DNA of 64,000 bases from Polaromonas sp. P2-4 (GTDB lineage: Bacteria > Pseudomonadota > Gammaproteobacteria > Burkholderiales > Burkholderiaceae_C), in NCBI GenBank assembly GCA_024703855.1, contig CP087965.1:1372001-1436000 (forward strand), written 5' to 3'. Within the stretch, counting starts at the first letter, position 1; each line of letters opens with the position of its first letter. The position numbers and the translations under genes are program-made. The notes beneath the pieces are model-generated. The model ran no database searches. It saw only the letters and a list, made by a program, of their open reading frames with translations, and was not told where the DNA came from. Below, one piece after another: positions 25,466 through 35,902 of this stretch.

Positions 25466-26747
25466 ATGACAACCCCTACCCTTCCCGGCCATCCCCATTT
25501 TGCATACCGTGGCAACGAACTGTTTGCCGAAAACGTGCGCGTCAGTGAGCTGGCCCACACGCATGGCACACCCCTGTTTGTGTATTCAAAAGCCGCCATG
25601 CTGTCGGCATTGGCGGCCTACCAGCGCGGTTTTGCCGGACGCCATGCGCAGATCTGCTACGCCATGAAGGCCAACTCCTCGCTGGGTGTGCTGCAAGTGT
25701 TTGCAGAGGCCGGTTGCGGCTTTGATATTGTGTCCGGCGGCGAGCTGGAACGCGTGTTGGCCGCTGGCGGTGAGGCCGCAAAAATCATTTTTTCCGGTGT
25801 CGGCAAAACGCGCCGAGATGCGCCAGGCGCTGGCGGTGGGCATTGGCTGCTTCAACGTTGAAAGCGAGGCCGAGCTGGACGTGCTGTCCGAAGTCGCGCT
25901 TGCAATGAAGCTGCGCGCGCCCGTAAGTATTCGCGTCAACCCCGATGTCGACCCGAAAACGCACCCCTATATTTCCACCGGCCTGAAGGACAACAAGTTC
26001 GGCGTTGCCCATGAAGAAGCCCTGCGCATCTACCGACACGCGGCATCCCTGAAAGGCCTGCAGGTCGTGGGTATTGATTGCCATATCGGCTCGCAAATCA
26101 CCGACAGCACACCGTACCTGGACGCCATGGACCGGGTGCTTGATCTGGTGGCGGCCATTGAAGCTGCAGGCATTGCACTGGAGCACATCGACTTCGGGGG
26201 CGGCCTGGGCATCAATTACAACAATGACGCCCCGCCCGAGGCCGACGCGTTATGGCTGCAACTGCTGGCCAAACTGGACGCCCGTGGCTATGGTGGCAAA
26301 AAACTGATGATTGAGCCGGGCCGCTCGCTGGTGGGCAATGCCGGTATCTGCCTGACCGAGGTGCTGTACCTCAAGCCTGGCGACCACAAGAACTTCTGCA
26401 TCATCGACGCGGCCATGAACGACTTGCCGCGCCCGGCCATGTACCAGGCTTTTCACGCCATCGTGCCGGTGGTATCCGGCAACCAGGTTCAGGCCGCGAC
26501 CTACGACGTGGTGGGTCCGGTCTGCGAGAGCGGCGACTGGATTGGCCGCGACAGGACGCTGGCCCTTCAGTCTGGCGACCTGCTGGCGGTGTTGTCAGCG
26601 GGTGCCTACTGCATGAGCATGGCCAGCAACTACAACACCCGTGGCCGCGCCGCCGAACTTCTGGTGGATGGCAACCAGGTTCACCTGATCCGCCGGCGCG
26701 AGACTGCGCAAGACCAGATGCGCCACGAACAGCTGGTGGCCGGCTAA
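25466..26747 (+). CDS. lysA: Diaminopimelate decarboxylase LysA (one apparent frameshift)
   Basis: PLP-dependent last step of lysine synthesis (meso-DAP to lysine). The PLP lysine is in CYAMKANSSLG; HIGSQITD, DFGGGLGINY and IEPGRSLVGNAG are the phosphate-binding loops; GPVCESGDW supplies the partner Cys of the dimer active site. The frame breaks near 25802 between FSGVGKT and RAEMRQAL. About 425 aa. A 173-nt gap separates it from the lipoprotein gene; nothing clear is seen there. Confidence 0.93.
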
Positions 26748-26789
26748 GAACCCGGGGATGCACCGCCCGACGTGCCCCTGAAAGGTCGA

Positions 26790-26833
26790 ATTGCTATCAT
26801 TATGATAGCTGCCTGCGCCTGGTAACCATGGGC
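26790..26833 (-). repeat. Dispersed palindromic repeat, copy 4 (supplies msrQ stop)
   Basis: Reverse-oriented copy: TTGCTATCATTATGATAGCT, GCCTGCGCC, then GGGCT. The copy overlaps the 3' end of msrQ: the last ~10 codons and the TAA stop of msrQ are read from repeat sequence. Confidence 0.7.
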
Positions 26834-27459
26834 TGCGGCCTCTTTTTCTTTAAATATTGCTGAAAACGCCAACCCAGCAGCAACGCAATGATCGTGGCAT
26901 AGACAAACACTTCAGCAAAGTCGTTTTTACCGGCGCGCATCCAGAAAAAGTGCAGAAGCCCCAGACCTGCAATCAGGTAGACCAGTTTGTGCAGCAGTTG
27001 CCAGCGCTTGGCACCCAGGGCCTTCACCGCGCGGTTGAACGAGGTGGCAGCCAGCGGTGTGAGCAGCAAAAATGCGGAAAATCCCACCAGGATGAAGGGC
27101 CGTTTAGCAATGTCTTTGGCGATCTCGGGCACGTCAAAGCCCATGTCAAACCAGCTGTAGCTCAGCAAATGGACGATGACGTAGAAATAGACAAACAGCC
27201 CCAGCATGCGCCGAAAGCGCGCCAGCGCGGGTGTACCCGTGATCACGCGCAAGGGCGTGACGGCCAGCGTGAGACACAGGAAACGCAGGGTCCAGTCACC
27301 GACGGCCCGAATCAGGTACTCCGCCGGATTGGCACCCAGGTTGTTGGTCAGCGCACCGTAAAACAGCCAGGCAAACGGCAACAGGCAGGCGATGAACACC
27401 AGCGGTTTGGCCGCAGGGTGCATTAACCATTTTTGTAGCGGCTTTGGCACGATAGCCAT
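26800..27459 (-). CDS. msrQ: MsrQ, haem-b membrane subunit of the MsrPQ methionine sulfoxide reductase
   Basis: A 219-residue, six-helix membrane protein of the ferric-reductase-like family. It passes electrons from the quinone pool or flavin to periplasmic MsrP. Membrane segments alternate with conserved His candidates in VIVHLLSYSWFD and WQLLHKLVYLIAGLGLLHFFW. Its ATG overlaps the msrP stop by one base. The C-terminal residues (TRRRQLS) derive from a dispersed repeat, so the native end may once have been different. Confidence 0.92.
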   Translation of the reverse strand: MAIVPKPLQKWLMHPAAKPLVFIACLLPFAWLFYGALTNNLGANPAEYLIRAVGDWTLRFLCLTLAVTPLRVITGTPALARFRRMLGLFVYFYVIVHLLSYSWFDMGFDVPEIAKDIAKRPFILVGFSAFLLLTPLAATSFNRAVKALGAKRWQLLHKLVYLIAGLGLLHFFWMRAGKNDFAEVFVYATIIALLLGWRFQQYLKKKRPQPMVTRRRQLS

Positions 27460-28456
27460 CAGTAGTATTTCTTGAGGTCCATGCCGGCGTAGAGCTGCCC
27501 GACTTGCGCCTCATAACCGTTGAACATCAGCGTCTTGCGCTTTTTGGCAAACAGGCCGTCTTCGCCAATGCGGCGCTCGGTCCCCTGGCTCCAGCGCGGG
27601 TGATCCACATTGGGGTTCACATTCGAGTAAAACCCGTACTCGTTTGCTGCGGCCTTGTTCCAGGCGGTCCGCGGCTCTTTATCGGTGAAGCGGATTTTGA
27701 CAACGCTTTTGCCGCTTTTGAAACCATATTTCCACGGCACCACCAGGCGCACCGGCGCGCCATTCTGGTTGGGCAGCACTTCGCCATACATGCCAAAGGT
27801 CAGCAAGGCCAGCGGATGCATGGCCTCGTCCATGCGCAGGGCCTCCACATAAGGCCAGTCCAGCACGCGCGAGCCCACAAAAGGCATGGTTTTGGGGTCG
27901 GCCTGGGTGATGAACTCGACGTATTTGGCGTTGCCCATTGGTTCGACTTTTTGATCAACTCAGACAGCGAATAACCCACCCACGGAATCACCATGGACCA
28001 GCCTTCGACGCAGCGCAGGCGGTAGATGCGTTCTTCTTGCGGGCTGAGCGTGATCAGGTCTTCCAGTGTGTAGCTTTTGGGTTGCTTGACCAGGCCTTCG
28101 ACGGCCACAGACCAGGGTTTGGTGACCAGCGTGTGGGCGTTTTTGGCGGGGTCGGCTTTGTCCGTGCCAAACTCGTAGAAGTTGTTGTACGTTGTGGCAT
28201 CTTTGTACTCGGTGATTTTTTCCATGATCACCGCACCTGGCACGGCTGATTTGCTGCCCGCCAGTGCCGCCAGCTTGCCGGGTTTTTGCACCGTCTGCGC
28301 CAAGGCCTGGCGGCCCGCCCAGCTGGCCAGGCCCGCGCCTGCTACCCCTGTGGCCATCAGCTTGATCAGGTCGCGGCGCCCCTGGTAAATGCCCTGCGGC
28401 GTGATCTCGCTGGGAACCGGGTGGTTGAATCCGCGGGCGTTGGTCTTGATGAGCAT
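27459..28456 (-). CDS. msrP: MsrP, periplasmic molybdopterin methionine sulfoxide reductase (one apparent frameshift)
   Basis: Repairs methionine sulfoxide in periplasmic proteins. A Tat signal ([17 protein letters not shown]) precedes the sulfite-oxidase-type Mo fold; the Mo-ligand Cys is in [18 protein letters not shown]. The frame breaks near 27945, where a run of five A before G is read and six restores the sequence into [15 protein letters not shown]. The C-terminus [21 protein letters not shown] is typical. About 330 aa. Operon with msrQ. Confidence 0.93.
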
Positions 28457-28542
28457 CGGTAAAGTCCTTGTGATGTGCTTAGGGGTTAGTCTTGGTACGC
28501 AGCCAACTCTTACAGGGATTTTTACAAGGACTCACCGGGTCG

Positions 28543-29954
28543 CTACAAGGTTCCGTAACTGTGCAGGCCCGACAAAAACATGTTGACGCCCAAAAAGGCA
28601 AAAGTGGTGACGGCCAAGCCGACCAGCGCCCACCAGGCGGCGACCGTGCCGCGCAGGCCTTTCATCAGTCGCATGTGCAGCCAGGCGGCGTAATTGAGCC
28701 AGACAATCAATGCCCAGGTTTCCTTGGGGTCCCAGCTCCAGTAGCCGCCCCAAGCCTCTGCGGCCCACAGCGCGCCGAGCACAGTGGCAATCGTGAAAAA
28801 CGCAAAACCGACGGCAATCGCCTTGTACATCACGTCGTCCAGCACCTCAAAACTGGGCAGGCGCGCCTGCAATGCGTTTGCGGCCCAGCAAAATGCCGGC
28901 GGCAATCAGGCCAGAGACCAGCAGGTAGCCCGCCCAGTAGTTGCCGCCGCCCACGTCGGCGGGCGACTTGCGGAACACAATCGGCACAAAACACAGCACC
29001 ACGCCCAGCAGCCACAGCGGCGTGAGCTTGTACCAGCGAGTCTCGTTGGCTTGTTGCTTGATGAGGTAAGACAGCGACACCATGGCCGACAGCGAGAACA
29101 TGCCGTAGCCAATGAAATTGGCCGGCACATGCAGCTTCATCCACCAGCTTTTGAGGGCAGGCACCAGCGGCTGGATTTCATGCGCTTCACGCACGACGGT
29201 ATACCAGAGCAAAAAGCCGACGGCGGCGCTGACCACAAGCATCACGAAGGCCCCCAGCGCGGGTCTTGTACTGCGCTTCAAAGTACAGGTAAAACGCTGC
29301 CGTCATCCAGCAAAACAGCACAAACACTTCATACAGGTTGCTGACCGGAATATGGCCCACGTCAGCGCCTATCAGGTAGCTTTCATACCAGCGCACCAAG
29401 GTGCCGATCAGCGCCATGCCGACGGCCACCCAGGCAATTTTGGAGCCCAGCGACTCCAGCGTGGCGCTCTGACCCGAACCGTCACGGCTGGCAAACATGC
29501 CCAGCCAGTAAAAAATCGTGCTCATGAAAAACAGCACACTCATCCACAAAATCGCCGACTGGCTGGACAGAAAATACTTGAGCCAGAACACCTGCTCGGC
29601 CCGCGCCAGGCTACCTGCACCATCTGCCTGGTAAGACGCTATACCCAGCAGCGCAAAGCCGGCCACCACCATCATCAGCACCCTGAGCGGCCGCCAGAAC
29701 CAGCCCATGGCAGTCGCTGCCGGAATGGCGGCCAGCAAGATGCCTTTTCGTACACGTCCATGAAAGCGCCGTAACGGGCAAAGGCATACAAAAAGCCCGC
29801 CGCCACCAGCACGGCAAACACCCAGTCCAGCGCGTTGCGCTTGGCAAAATAGCCTTCGTTCAGGCTCAAGGTGGTGCTGGCGCCGGTGTTGCGCTCCTGA
29901 ATGGGGCTGCGCCGTCAGGGTCGTCGTCGTGGTGTTGATGCTCGTCGTATTCAT
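28543..29954 (-). CDS. ccsB: CcsB/CcsA-type cytochrome c synthase subunit (four apparent frameshifts)
   Basis: Haem-handling integral membrane protein of System II cytochrome c maturation. The tryptophan-rich haem motif WGGYWSWDPKETWALIVWL is present near the C-terminus, and conserved His candidates lie in KLHVPANFIGYGMF and LSGLHSYGTL. Many hydrophobic helices. Frames break near 29890, 29750, 29265 and 28865; joining the pieces gives a normal ~470-aa protein. Its ATG overlaps the resB stop by 4 nt. The number of breaks in an intact-looking sequence argues for read errors. Confidence 0.87.
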
Positions 29955-32121
29955 AAGGGCACCTTCAGCAGTTTGGTTTTCAACATCTCGAACTCCTTGT
30001 CACCGTCCATGGTTTTGCGGTTGGTCGACAGGGCCATGGTGGCGTGGCTGCCGGCAGCCGGGTCAGCCGTCCCGTCAGCCTTGTTTTGCGGTGCCAGCCA
30101 GACCCAGACACGGCGCTCGCGCACATAAAGCATGGCAAACACACCCAATATCAGCAAGGCGCAGCCCAGGTAAACAATGGTTTTACCCGGCGTACGCGCG
30201 ACCTGGAACACGCTGGCCTGAACCTGCGTGAAGTCTTTGAGTTCAAAGGCCATGGGGGCCGGGTAATGGTGCGCGTCCGACAGGCTGAGCACCATCTGCG
30301 ACATGAATCCTTGTGTTGTTTCGTCCTGCGGCAGCGGCTTGAGGCCGGCTTGTTCGCGCGTCATCTGCGTCAGTTCAAACAGCACGCCGTTGAGGATGCG
30401 GACCAGCACCTCACCGGCGCGGTTGCGCTCGGCCTCGGGGACGTTGGCTTCCATGAAGTCGGAAATGGCTTGCAAGCCTGCGACGGTTTTGGCCTTGCCG
30501 GTTGGCGCGCCGTCGGGATCTGCCTCTGTGCCTGCGAACAATGCCAGCGCGCGAGGCTGATGCAGCGAGCTGTTGCGCAAGCTCAGGGCGTTCAGTGCCC
30601 ACCGCCTGGCGCGAATAGCGTTGAACCGCCGCCTCGCGCTGCGCCGGGTTGGCCAATGCCGCGCGCAGGCGCAAAAGCTGTCCATGCCGCCTTCAGCGTC
30701 TGCGGGAATGCGCAGGTACTGAAACACATCGGCCGGGTTCTCGCGCACGCCCAGCAGGTACACGGCCGGGTTGCTGGATGCGGCATCGACCTTGACGGGC
30801 AGCATGTAGTTGTGAAACTCACGGGCCTGGCCGGCCGCGTCGCGCAGCTTGTAGCTCACGCTGGGGCCGACGTTGCGCAGCTCTTTTTGCGTCACAGTCT
30901 TGTTGGCCGCGCCCAGGCGCGTGTCGATGGCCTGGTGCAAATCGACCTTGCGCACATCGGCGCCTGAGCCGCTCCCCATGCTGCCACCCGAGGCGAAGTT
31001 TTCCACGTTGATGACACGCAGCGCGGTGTACTCCAGCGTCAGTTTTTCCGGGCCGTTGGTCAGGCTGCTGGAGCCGCCAATCGTGCCCTGGATTTCAAAC
31101 GGTTTACTCGCCGCGGCCATGGGCACGGCCTTGAGCGTGACGCTGGAGCCGCCGTCGTCAAAGCTGGACTGGTAAATCTCGATGCCCTTGTGGCTGGCCG
31201 GATGATTGACTTCGACCCGCGCCGGAATCTGCTCGCCGCTTTCCTTGTCATGAATGATGATGTCGCTGGCAAACAGCTTGGGCATGCCGGTGGAGTAGTA
31301 CTCGACGATGAATTTCTTCAGCTCAATCGAAAACGGCAAGTCCTGCAGGATCACGCCGCCGGGCTGGTTCAGGATGGCGGTGCCGGAGCGCGTGCCTTCG
31401 GCGACCAGAAGGTTGGCGCGAAACGTCGGGTTGCTGTCGCTCAGGCGGTATTGGGCCGGCACATCGGCAATCAGCCCACCGCCGGTGTAAATGGACTTGT
31501 TGCCCAGCCACATTTGTGCGCGCACCATCATGTCGCCGTCCAGCAGGCCGCCTACGCACACCAGCACAATGGCACTGTGTGCGGCGATGTAACCGAGCTT
31601 GTTGGCCGACCCTTTTTAGCGGCCACCATCCAGCCGCCAGACGATTCCCTGTGCTGCAGTTTGACCTTCCAGCCACTGTGTACCAGCGTCTGACCGACGC
31701 GGCGGGCCGCCGTTTCAGGCGCTTCCGCCAGCGAACCCTCGGCGCGATGCCCAAACGCCTTGAGGCTCTGCTCGCGGAGGTTTTCCTTGAGGTGGTTTAT
31801 ATCCACCAGGATTTTGGGCGTATTGCGGGCGATGCACAGGCTGGTGCTGATGACCAGAAAGGCCAAAATCAGCAAAAACCACCAGGCGCTGTACACCGTG
31901 TTCAGGCTGACCAGGCTGAACACCTGCGCCCAAAAGGGCCCGAACTGGTTCACATAATTGCCCAGCGGCTCCTGCTGCTTGAGCACGGTGCCGATGACCG
32001 AAGCAATGCAAATGACGGTCAGCAGCGAAATGGAAAATCGCATGGACGACAGCAACTCCACGGAGGCCCGCAGCGTGCGGGGACCCCAGTTGACTTTCAT
32101 GCCTTCGGTGGAAACTGTCAT
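29951..32121 (-). CDS. resB: ResB/Ccs1 cytochrome c biogenesis protein (three apparent frameshifts)
   Basis: Partner of CcsB in System II; a membrane protein with a large periplasmic domain. N-terminal helices around MRFSISLLTVICIASVIGT and SAWWFLLILAFLVIS, the CIARNTPKIL loop, and a last helix TIVYLGCALLILGVFAMLYV followed by ERRVWVWLAP. Frames break near 31600, 30680 and 30550; the last two compensate each other. I chose the ATG at 32121 (MTVSTEGMKVN) over an upstream start at 32199. About 720 aa, normal for the family. Confidence 0.88.
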
Positions 32122-32247
32122 GTGTGAAATCGGGCCTGATGTGGGGTCAAGAGTGCGGTCTGATAAGTTAGCGAAAAAAGCAAAAAGGCGGGCTTTCATC
32201 GGAAAGACCGCCTTAGATGTGATTGATTTTGTAGGCGTAGGTTCAAT

Positions 32248-32279
32248 AAAAGGCTTGCCTCCCAGGCAAAGCCTTTCGC
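32248..32279 (-). terminator. Rho-independent-type terminator after the cytochrome c4 gene
   Basis: On the minus strand an AAAGGCTT-GCC stem pairs with GGC-AAGCCTTT around a short TGGGA-type loop and is followed by TTATTG. It begins right after the cytochrome gene stop and ends before resB, so it separates the cytochrome from the resB-ccsB transcript. Confidence 0.65.
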
Positions 32280-32963
32280 TCAGCGCAAGCCGGCGATGTA
32301 GTCAGCCAGCGCGCGGATCTCGCGGTCATTGAGCTTGGCAGCCACCTGACTCATGGGCTGGCTGTTTTTACGGCCACCATCACGAAAAGCGGTGAGTTGC
32401 GCGGCCGTGTATTCAGCATGCTGGCCACCCAGGCGCGGGTACTGCGACGGAATACCGGCACCGGTCGGGCTGTGGCAGCCGGCGCAGGCGGCAACCTGAC
32501 GGTCTTGCACGCCACCGCGGTAAATGCGCTCACCCAGGGTCACCAGCTCTTTGTCTTTGGCAAAACCGGCCTTGGCTTTGTTCGAAGTGGCCCAGTAGGC
32601 GATATTTTTCATGTCGTCGTCGGAAAGCGCGGAGGCAAAGCCTTGCATGACGGCGTTTTTACGTTTGCCGGATTTGAACTCCTGCAGCTGCTTGACCAGG
32701 TATTCGGGGTGCTGCTGTGCCAGCTTGGGATTGACCGGCGTGCCCGAGTTGCCATCGGCGCCATGGCAGCTGGCACACACCGCCGCAAAGCTGGCCCCGC
32801 CTTTGACCAGGTCGGGCTTGGCGACCTTGGCGGGAGCAGCGGCTGCGTCCGCCGGCGCTGAAACCGCGCCGTGTGCAGCGGGTGCAGCTTCGCCCGCGGC
32901 AAATGACGACACAGCGGGCACCACCAACAAGGCGGCCAAGAGGGAAGTAACAAACAGCTTCAT
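32280..32963 (-). CDS. Dihaem cytochrome c4-type protein
   Basis: A 227-residue periplasmic c-type cytochrome. Signal peptide (LLAALLVVPAVSSFAAG), an Ala/Pro linker and two class I domains with haem sites CASCH (about residue 63) and CAGCH (about residue 160). Distal Met candidates are in NAVMQGFAS and SQPMSQVAAK. It feeds electrons to terminal oxidases. Being next to the System II maturation genes and engB is usual in Burkholderiales. Intact frame. Confidence 0.9.
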   Translation of the reverse strand: MKLFVTSLLAALLVVPAVSSFAAGEAAPAAHGAVSAPADAAAAPAKVAKPDLVKGGASFAAVCASCHGADGNSGTPVNPKLAQQHPEYLVKQLQEFKSGKRKNAVMQGFASALSDDDMKNIAYWATSNKAKAGFAKDKELVTLGERIYRGGVQDRQVAACAGCHSPTGAGIPSQYPRLGGQHAEYTAAQLTAFRDGGRKNSQPMSQVAAKLNDREIRALADYIAGLR

Positions 32964-33174
32964 ATCGGGGGTTTTAATTGGTTAGCGCACAAAACTTATA
33001 ACTTTCTGATTTTACAATGGCTTGGAGGCAGTTCCGATTCGTCGGGTCTTGCCACGGTAGCCTGCCACCGGCCTTCTTACCGACTTACCATCCGTTGGCC
33101 GACGCCCAACACTGCCGCCAAGCGCACGCAACTGCACGTAATTGCCTGCCACCGACCTCCAGGGACCGCCCGCC

Positions 33175-33926
33175 ATGACTTCATCCTCTCCCCCTCCGCC
33201 GCCGCTTCATCCACGACGTCACCATTGCCGGATCCGAAAATTGCCATGGGCTGGCTGCATACGGCCAAATTCCTGACCACCGCGCCCGAGTTGAAGCATC
33301 TGCCCCGGCTGGAGGTGCCCGAAATCGCGTTTGTGGGGCGCTCCAACGCCGGCAAATCGACCTGTATCAACACCCTGACGCAGCAGCACCGGCTGGCCTA
33401 TGCCTCCAAAACGCCGGGCCGCACGCAAAGCATCAATTTATTCACGCTGGGCAAGCAGGGCGTGACCGATGCGGTGCTGACCGACTTGCCGGGTTATGGC
33501 TACGCGGCCGTGCCCAAAGCCGCCAAATACCGCTGGCAGCAGGTCATGGGCAACTATCTGCAAACCCGTGACAACCTCAAAGCCGTGGTGCTGCTGTGCG
33601 ACCCGCGCCTGGGACTCACAGAACTCGACGAAGTGTTACTCGACGTGATTCGGCCCCGGGTGGTGGAGGGACTCAAGTTTTTGGTGCTGCTGACCAAGTC
33701 AGACAAGCTCAACAAGACCGAAGCCGCCAAGGCGCTGTCGATTGTCAGGCTGCAGGCGGGCGGCGGTGACGTCAAACTGTTTTCTGCACTGAAGCGGCAA
33801 GGCGTGGAAGAAGTGGCCCAGCATTTGTGGGACTGGGCGCATCCGCCGGAAAAACCGGTCAAACAGCAAAAAGTCGAGCCGGATACCGAAGCAGTGCCTC
33901 CCCAAGATCCGGAAAACCTGGATTAA
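33175..33926 (+). CDS. engB: EngB/YihA ribosome-biogenesis GTPase (frameshift near N-terminus)
   Basis: Essential GTPase needed for 50S assembly and division. G1 GRSNAGKST, G3 DLPGYGYAAV and G4 LTKSDKL are present, with the conserved G2-region YASKTPGRTQSINLF. The ATG at 33175 leads MTSSSPPPPP and then the frame shifts near 33215 into PDPKIAMGWLHTAKF; without a correction the only start in the main frame is a TTG at 33225. Pro/Glu-rich C-terminal tail. Divergent from the cytochrome. Confidence 0.88.
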
Positions 33927-33972
33927 ACCCGGCCAGGCCAAGCCGGTGCCCTGTCGCTTGAATTCCAAGCAA

Positions 33973-34031
33973 ATAGTGGCTATAGCCCTTTACCCACGGG
34001 CGTAAGCAGCTATTAAAAAAGTAGCAAAATG
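33973..34031 (+). repeat. Dispersed palindromic repeat, copy 5
   Basis: TGGCTATAGCCCTTTACCCA, CGGGCGTAAGCAGCTATTA, then an A run and GTAGCAAAATG. The final ATG is the start codon of the next gene, so the repeat forms the whole 5' leader of the hydrolase gene and no ordinary ribosome site is visible. Confidence 0.78.
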
Positions 34032-34927
34032 ATTGAAACCAGCCTGCAGACCCTGCCGCACGGCATCACCCTGTCGTGCCGCAGCGCAGGCACCAAAGGC
34101 CGGCCGGTGTTGATGTTTTTGCACGGTTTCCCGGAAGCCGCTTTTGTCTGGGATGGCCTCTTGGCCCACTTTGCCCAACCCGAAAACGGCGGCTTTCGCT
34201 GTGTTGCACCGAATTTGCGCGGTTTTGAGCGCTCGAGCACACCGCTGGATGCGGCGGCTTACCGGCCCAGGCATCTGGTGCAAGACATCGCGGCATTGAT
34301 TGCCATCGAAGGCGACTCACTGGAATGCTTGATCGCGCATGACTGGGGCGGAGCGGTGGCCTGGAACCTGGCCGCCAGCCAGCCGCAGCTGATGAAAAAG
34401 CTGGCCATCATCAACTCACCGCATCCGGGGACTTTTTGCGCGAGCTACAGCAGTCGCCCGCGCAGCAGGCGGCCAGCGCCTACATGAATTTCCTGATCCA
34501 GCCTGACGCTGAAGTCCTGCTGGCCGAAGATGATTTTCGCCGCCTCTGGGAGTTTTTTACCAACATGGGCGCAGAGGATGGACCAAACCCGTGGCTGACG
34601 GAAACCATCAAGGCGCAGTACCGCGAGGTCTGGCGGCAGGGGCTGACCGGCCCCTGCAATTACTACCGGGCCTCGCCCTTGCGCCCGCCCCGGCCAAGCG
34701 ATCCGGCGGCAGCCGCCGTGACAATTCCCCGCGAAATGCTGGAAATCCACCTGCCCACACTCGTGATCTGGGGCGATGCGGACATTGCCCTGCCCCCTGC
34801 CCTGCTGGAGGGCTTAAGCGACTATGTGCCGCAGATGGAACTGCGGCGCGTGAAAGGCGCAACGCACTGGATAGTGCACGAACAGCCTGAGCTGGTGGCA
34901 GGTTATTTGCAGCAGTTTTTACGCTGA
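34029..34927 (+). CDS. Alpha/beta hydrolase, epoxide-hydrolase-like (one apparent frameshift)
   Basis: About 300 aa alpha/beta hydrolase. Oxyanion motif LHGFPEAAFVWDG; the nucleophile elbow is AHDWGGAVAW, with Asp as nucleophile, as in epoxide hydrolases and haloalkane dehalogenases. Catalytic acid candidate in VIWGDADIALPP and catalytic His in GATHWIVHE. The frame breaks near 34440. Start ATG is the last base triplet of a dispersed repeat. Substrate unknown. It is flanked on both sides by repeat copies. Confidence 0.8.
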
Positions 34928-34988
34928 ATTGCTATCAATAGCGTAGCAGTGTGTTCCCGTTCCATATGGGCTACAAGCCAATATCTCT
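34928..34988 (-). repeat. Dispersed palindromic repeat, copy 6
   Basis: Reverse copy directly after the hydrolase stop: TTGCTATCAATAGCGTAGCA, a variable middle, then GGGCTACAAGCC. It is more diverged than copies 1 and 3. Confidence 0.6.
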
Positions 34989-35021
34989 TAAAAATCAGCT
35001 CAAAACCCTGAACTAACCGGT

Positions 35022-35885
35022 TCAATACAGCGATGGCTGGCCGCCAGGCCGTGTCTTGAAGCGCTTGTGCACCCAGTAGTACTGCGCCGGCATGGTGGCG
35101 ATGTAGTCCTGCAGGCGGGCGTTCATGAGGGCGGTGTCGGCCACCGGATCATCACTTGGAAAATCAGGCCAGGCGGGCAGCACCTCTGCCTCGTAGCCGC
35201 TGGCAGTGAGGCGCGGCAACAAAGCCAGCACCTTGGCGCGGCCCAACCGGGCAAAGCGGGACAGCGAGGGCACGGTCGCCGTCGGTATGCCGTAGAAAGG
35301 CACAAACACCGAGTCTTCAGGCCCGAAATCCATGTCGGGCAGCAGATAAAGCGGCTGCCCTTCACGCAGCGCCGCCACAATGGGTTTCACACCATCGACC
35401 CGGCCAAACAGGCGCAGGTGGCCAAAGCGCTGGCGGCCGCGCAGTATCCACGCATCGACCAGTTTGTTGGACTGGTCCGTGTAGATCGTGGTCGATGGCC
35501 GGTTGACCTGCAGGGCCACGCACGCCCACGCCGCATCCAGGCCCACAAAATGCGGGCAAAAAACCACCGTCGGCTCAGTGCCCGCCAGTTCCTGCACGGC
35601 ACCTGTCAGCTGTACCCGCCGCTGGACCCAGGCCTGCGGCGCATGCCACAGCCAGCTGCGGTCCAGCCAGGCTTGCGCGAAATAGATGAAAGTCTGTTGC
35701 GTGAGCTTGCGCCGCTCGGCCTCGGAGCGCTCGGGGAAACACAGGGAAAAATTGGTTTGCACTACCCGCCGGCGCGACCCGACCAGCCCATACAGCAACC
35801 AGCCCAGCGCCGCGCCAAGAGCCCGGATCCAGGACAGCGGCAAGATCGCCAGCACCTGCATGAATACGATGCCGGCCCGACTCAT
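35022..35885 (-). CDS. LpxL/LpxM-type lipid A acyltransferase (downstream paralogue)
   Basis: A 288-residue member of the lysophospholipid/lipid A acyltransferase family, inner-membrane anchored by MQVLAILPLSWIRALGAALG. The catalytic HX4D motif is HFVGLD in VVFCPHFVGLDAAW. DMDFGPEDSVFVPFYG is the downstream conserved block. Late acyl transfer to lipid A is the likely role. I prefer the ATG at 35885; a TTG overlapping the upstream gene's stop is the alternative. Frame intact. Confidence 0.87.
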   Translation of the reverse strand: MSRAGIVFMQVLAILPLSWIRALGAALGWLLYGLVGSRRRVVQTNFSLCFPERSEAERRKLTQQTFIYFAQAWLDRSWLWHAPQAWVQRRVQLTGAVQELAGTEPTVVFCPHFVGLDAAWACVALQVNRPSTTIYTDQSNKLVDAWILRGRQRFGHLRLFGRVDGVKPIVAALREGQPLYLLPDMDFGPEDSVFVPFYGIPTATVPSLSRFARLGRAKVLALLPRLTASGYEAEVLPAWPDFPSDDPVADTALMNARLQDYIATMPAQYYWVHKRFKTRPGGQPSLY

Positions 35886-35902
35886 GAAAGTGCTAAAAAT
35901 CT

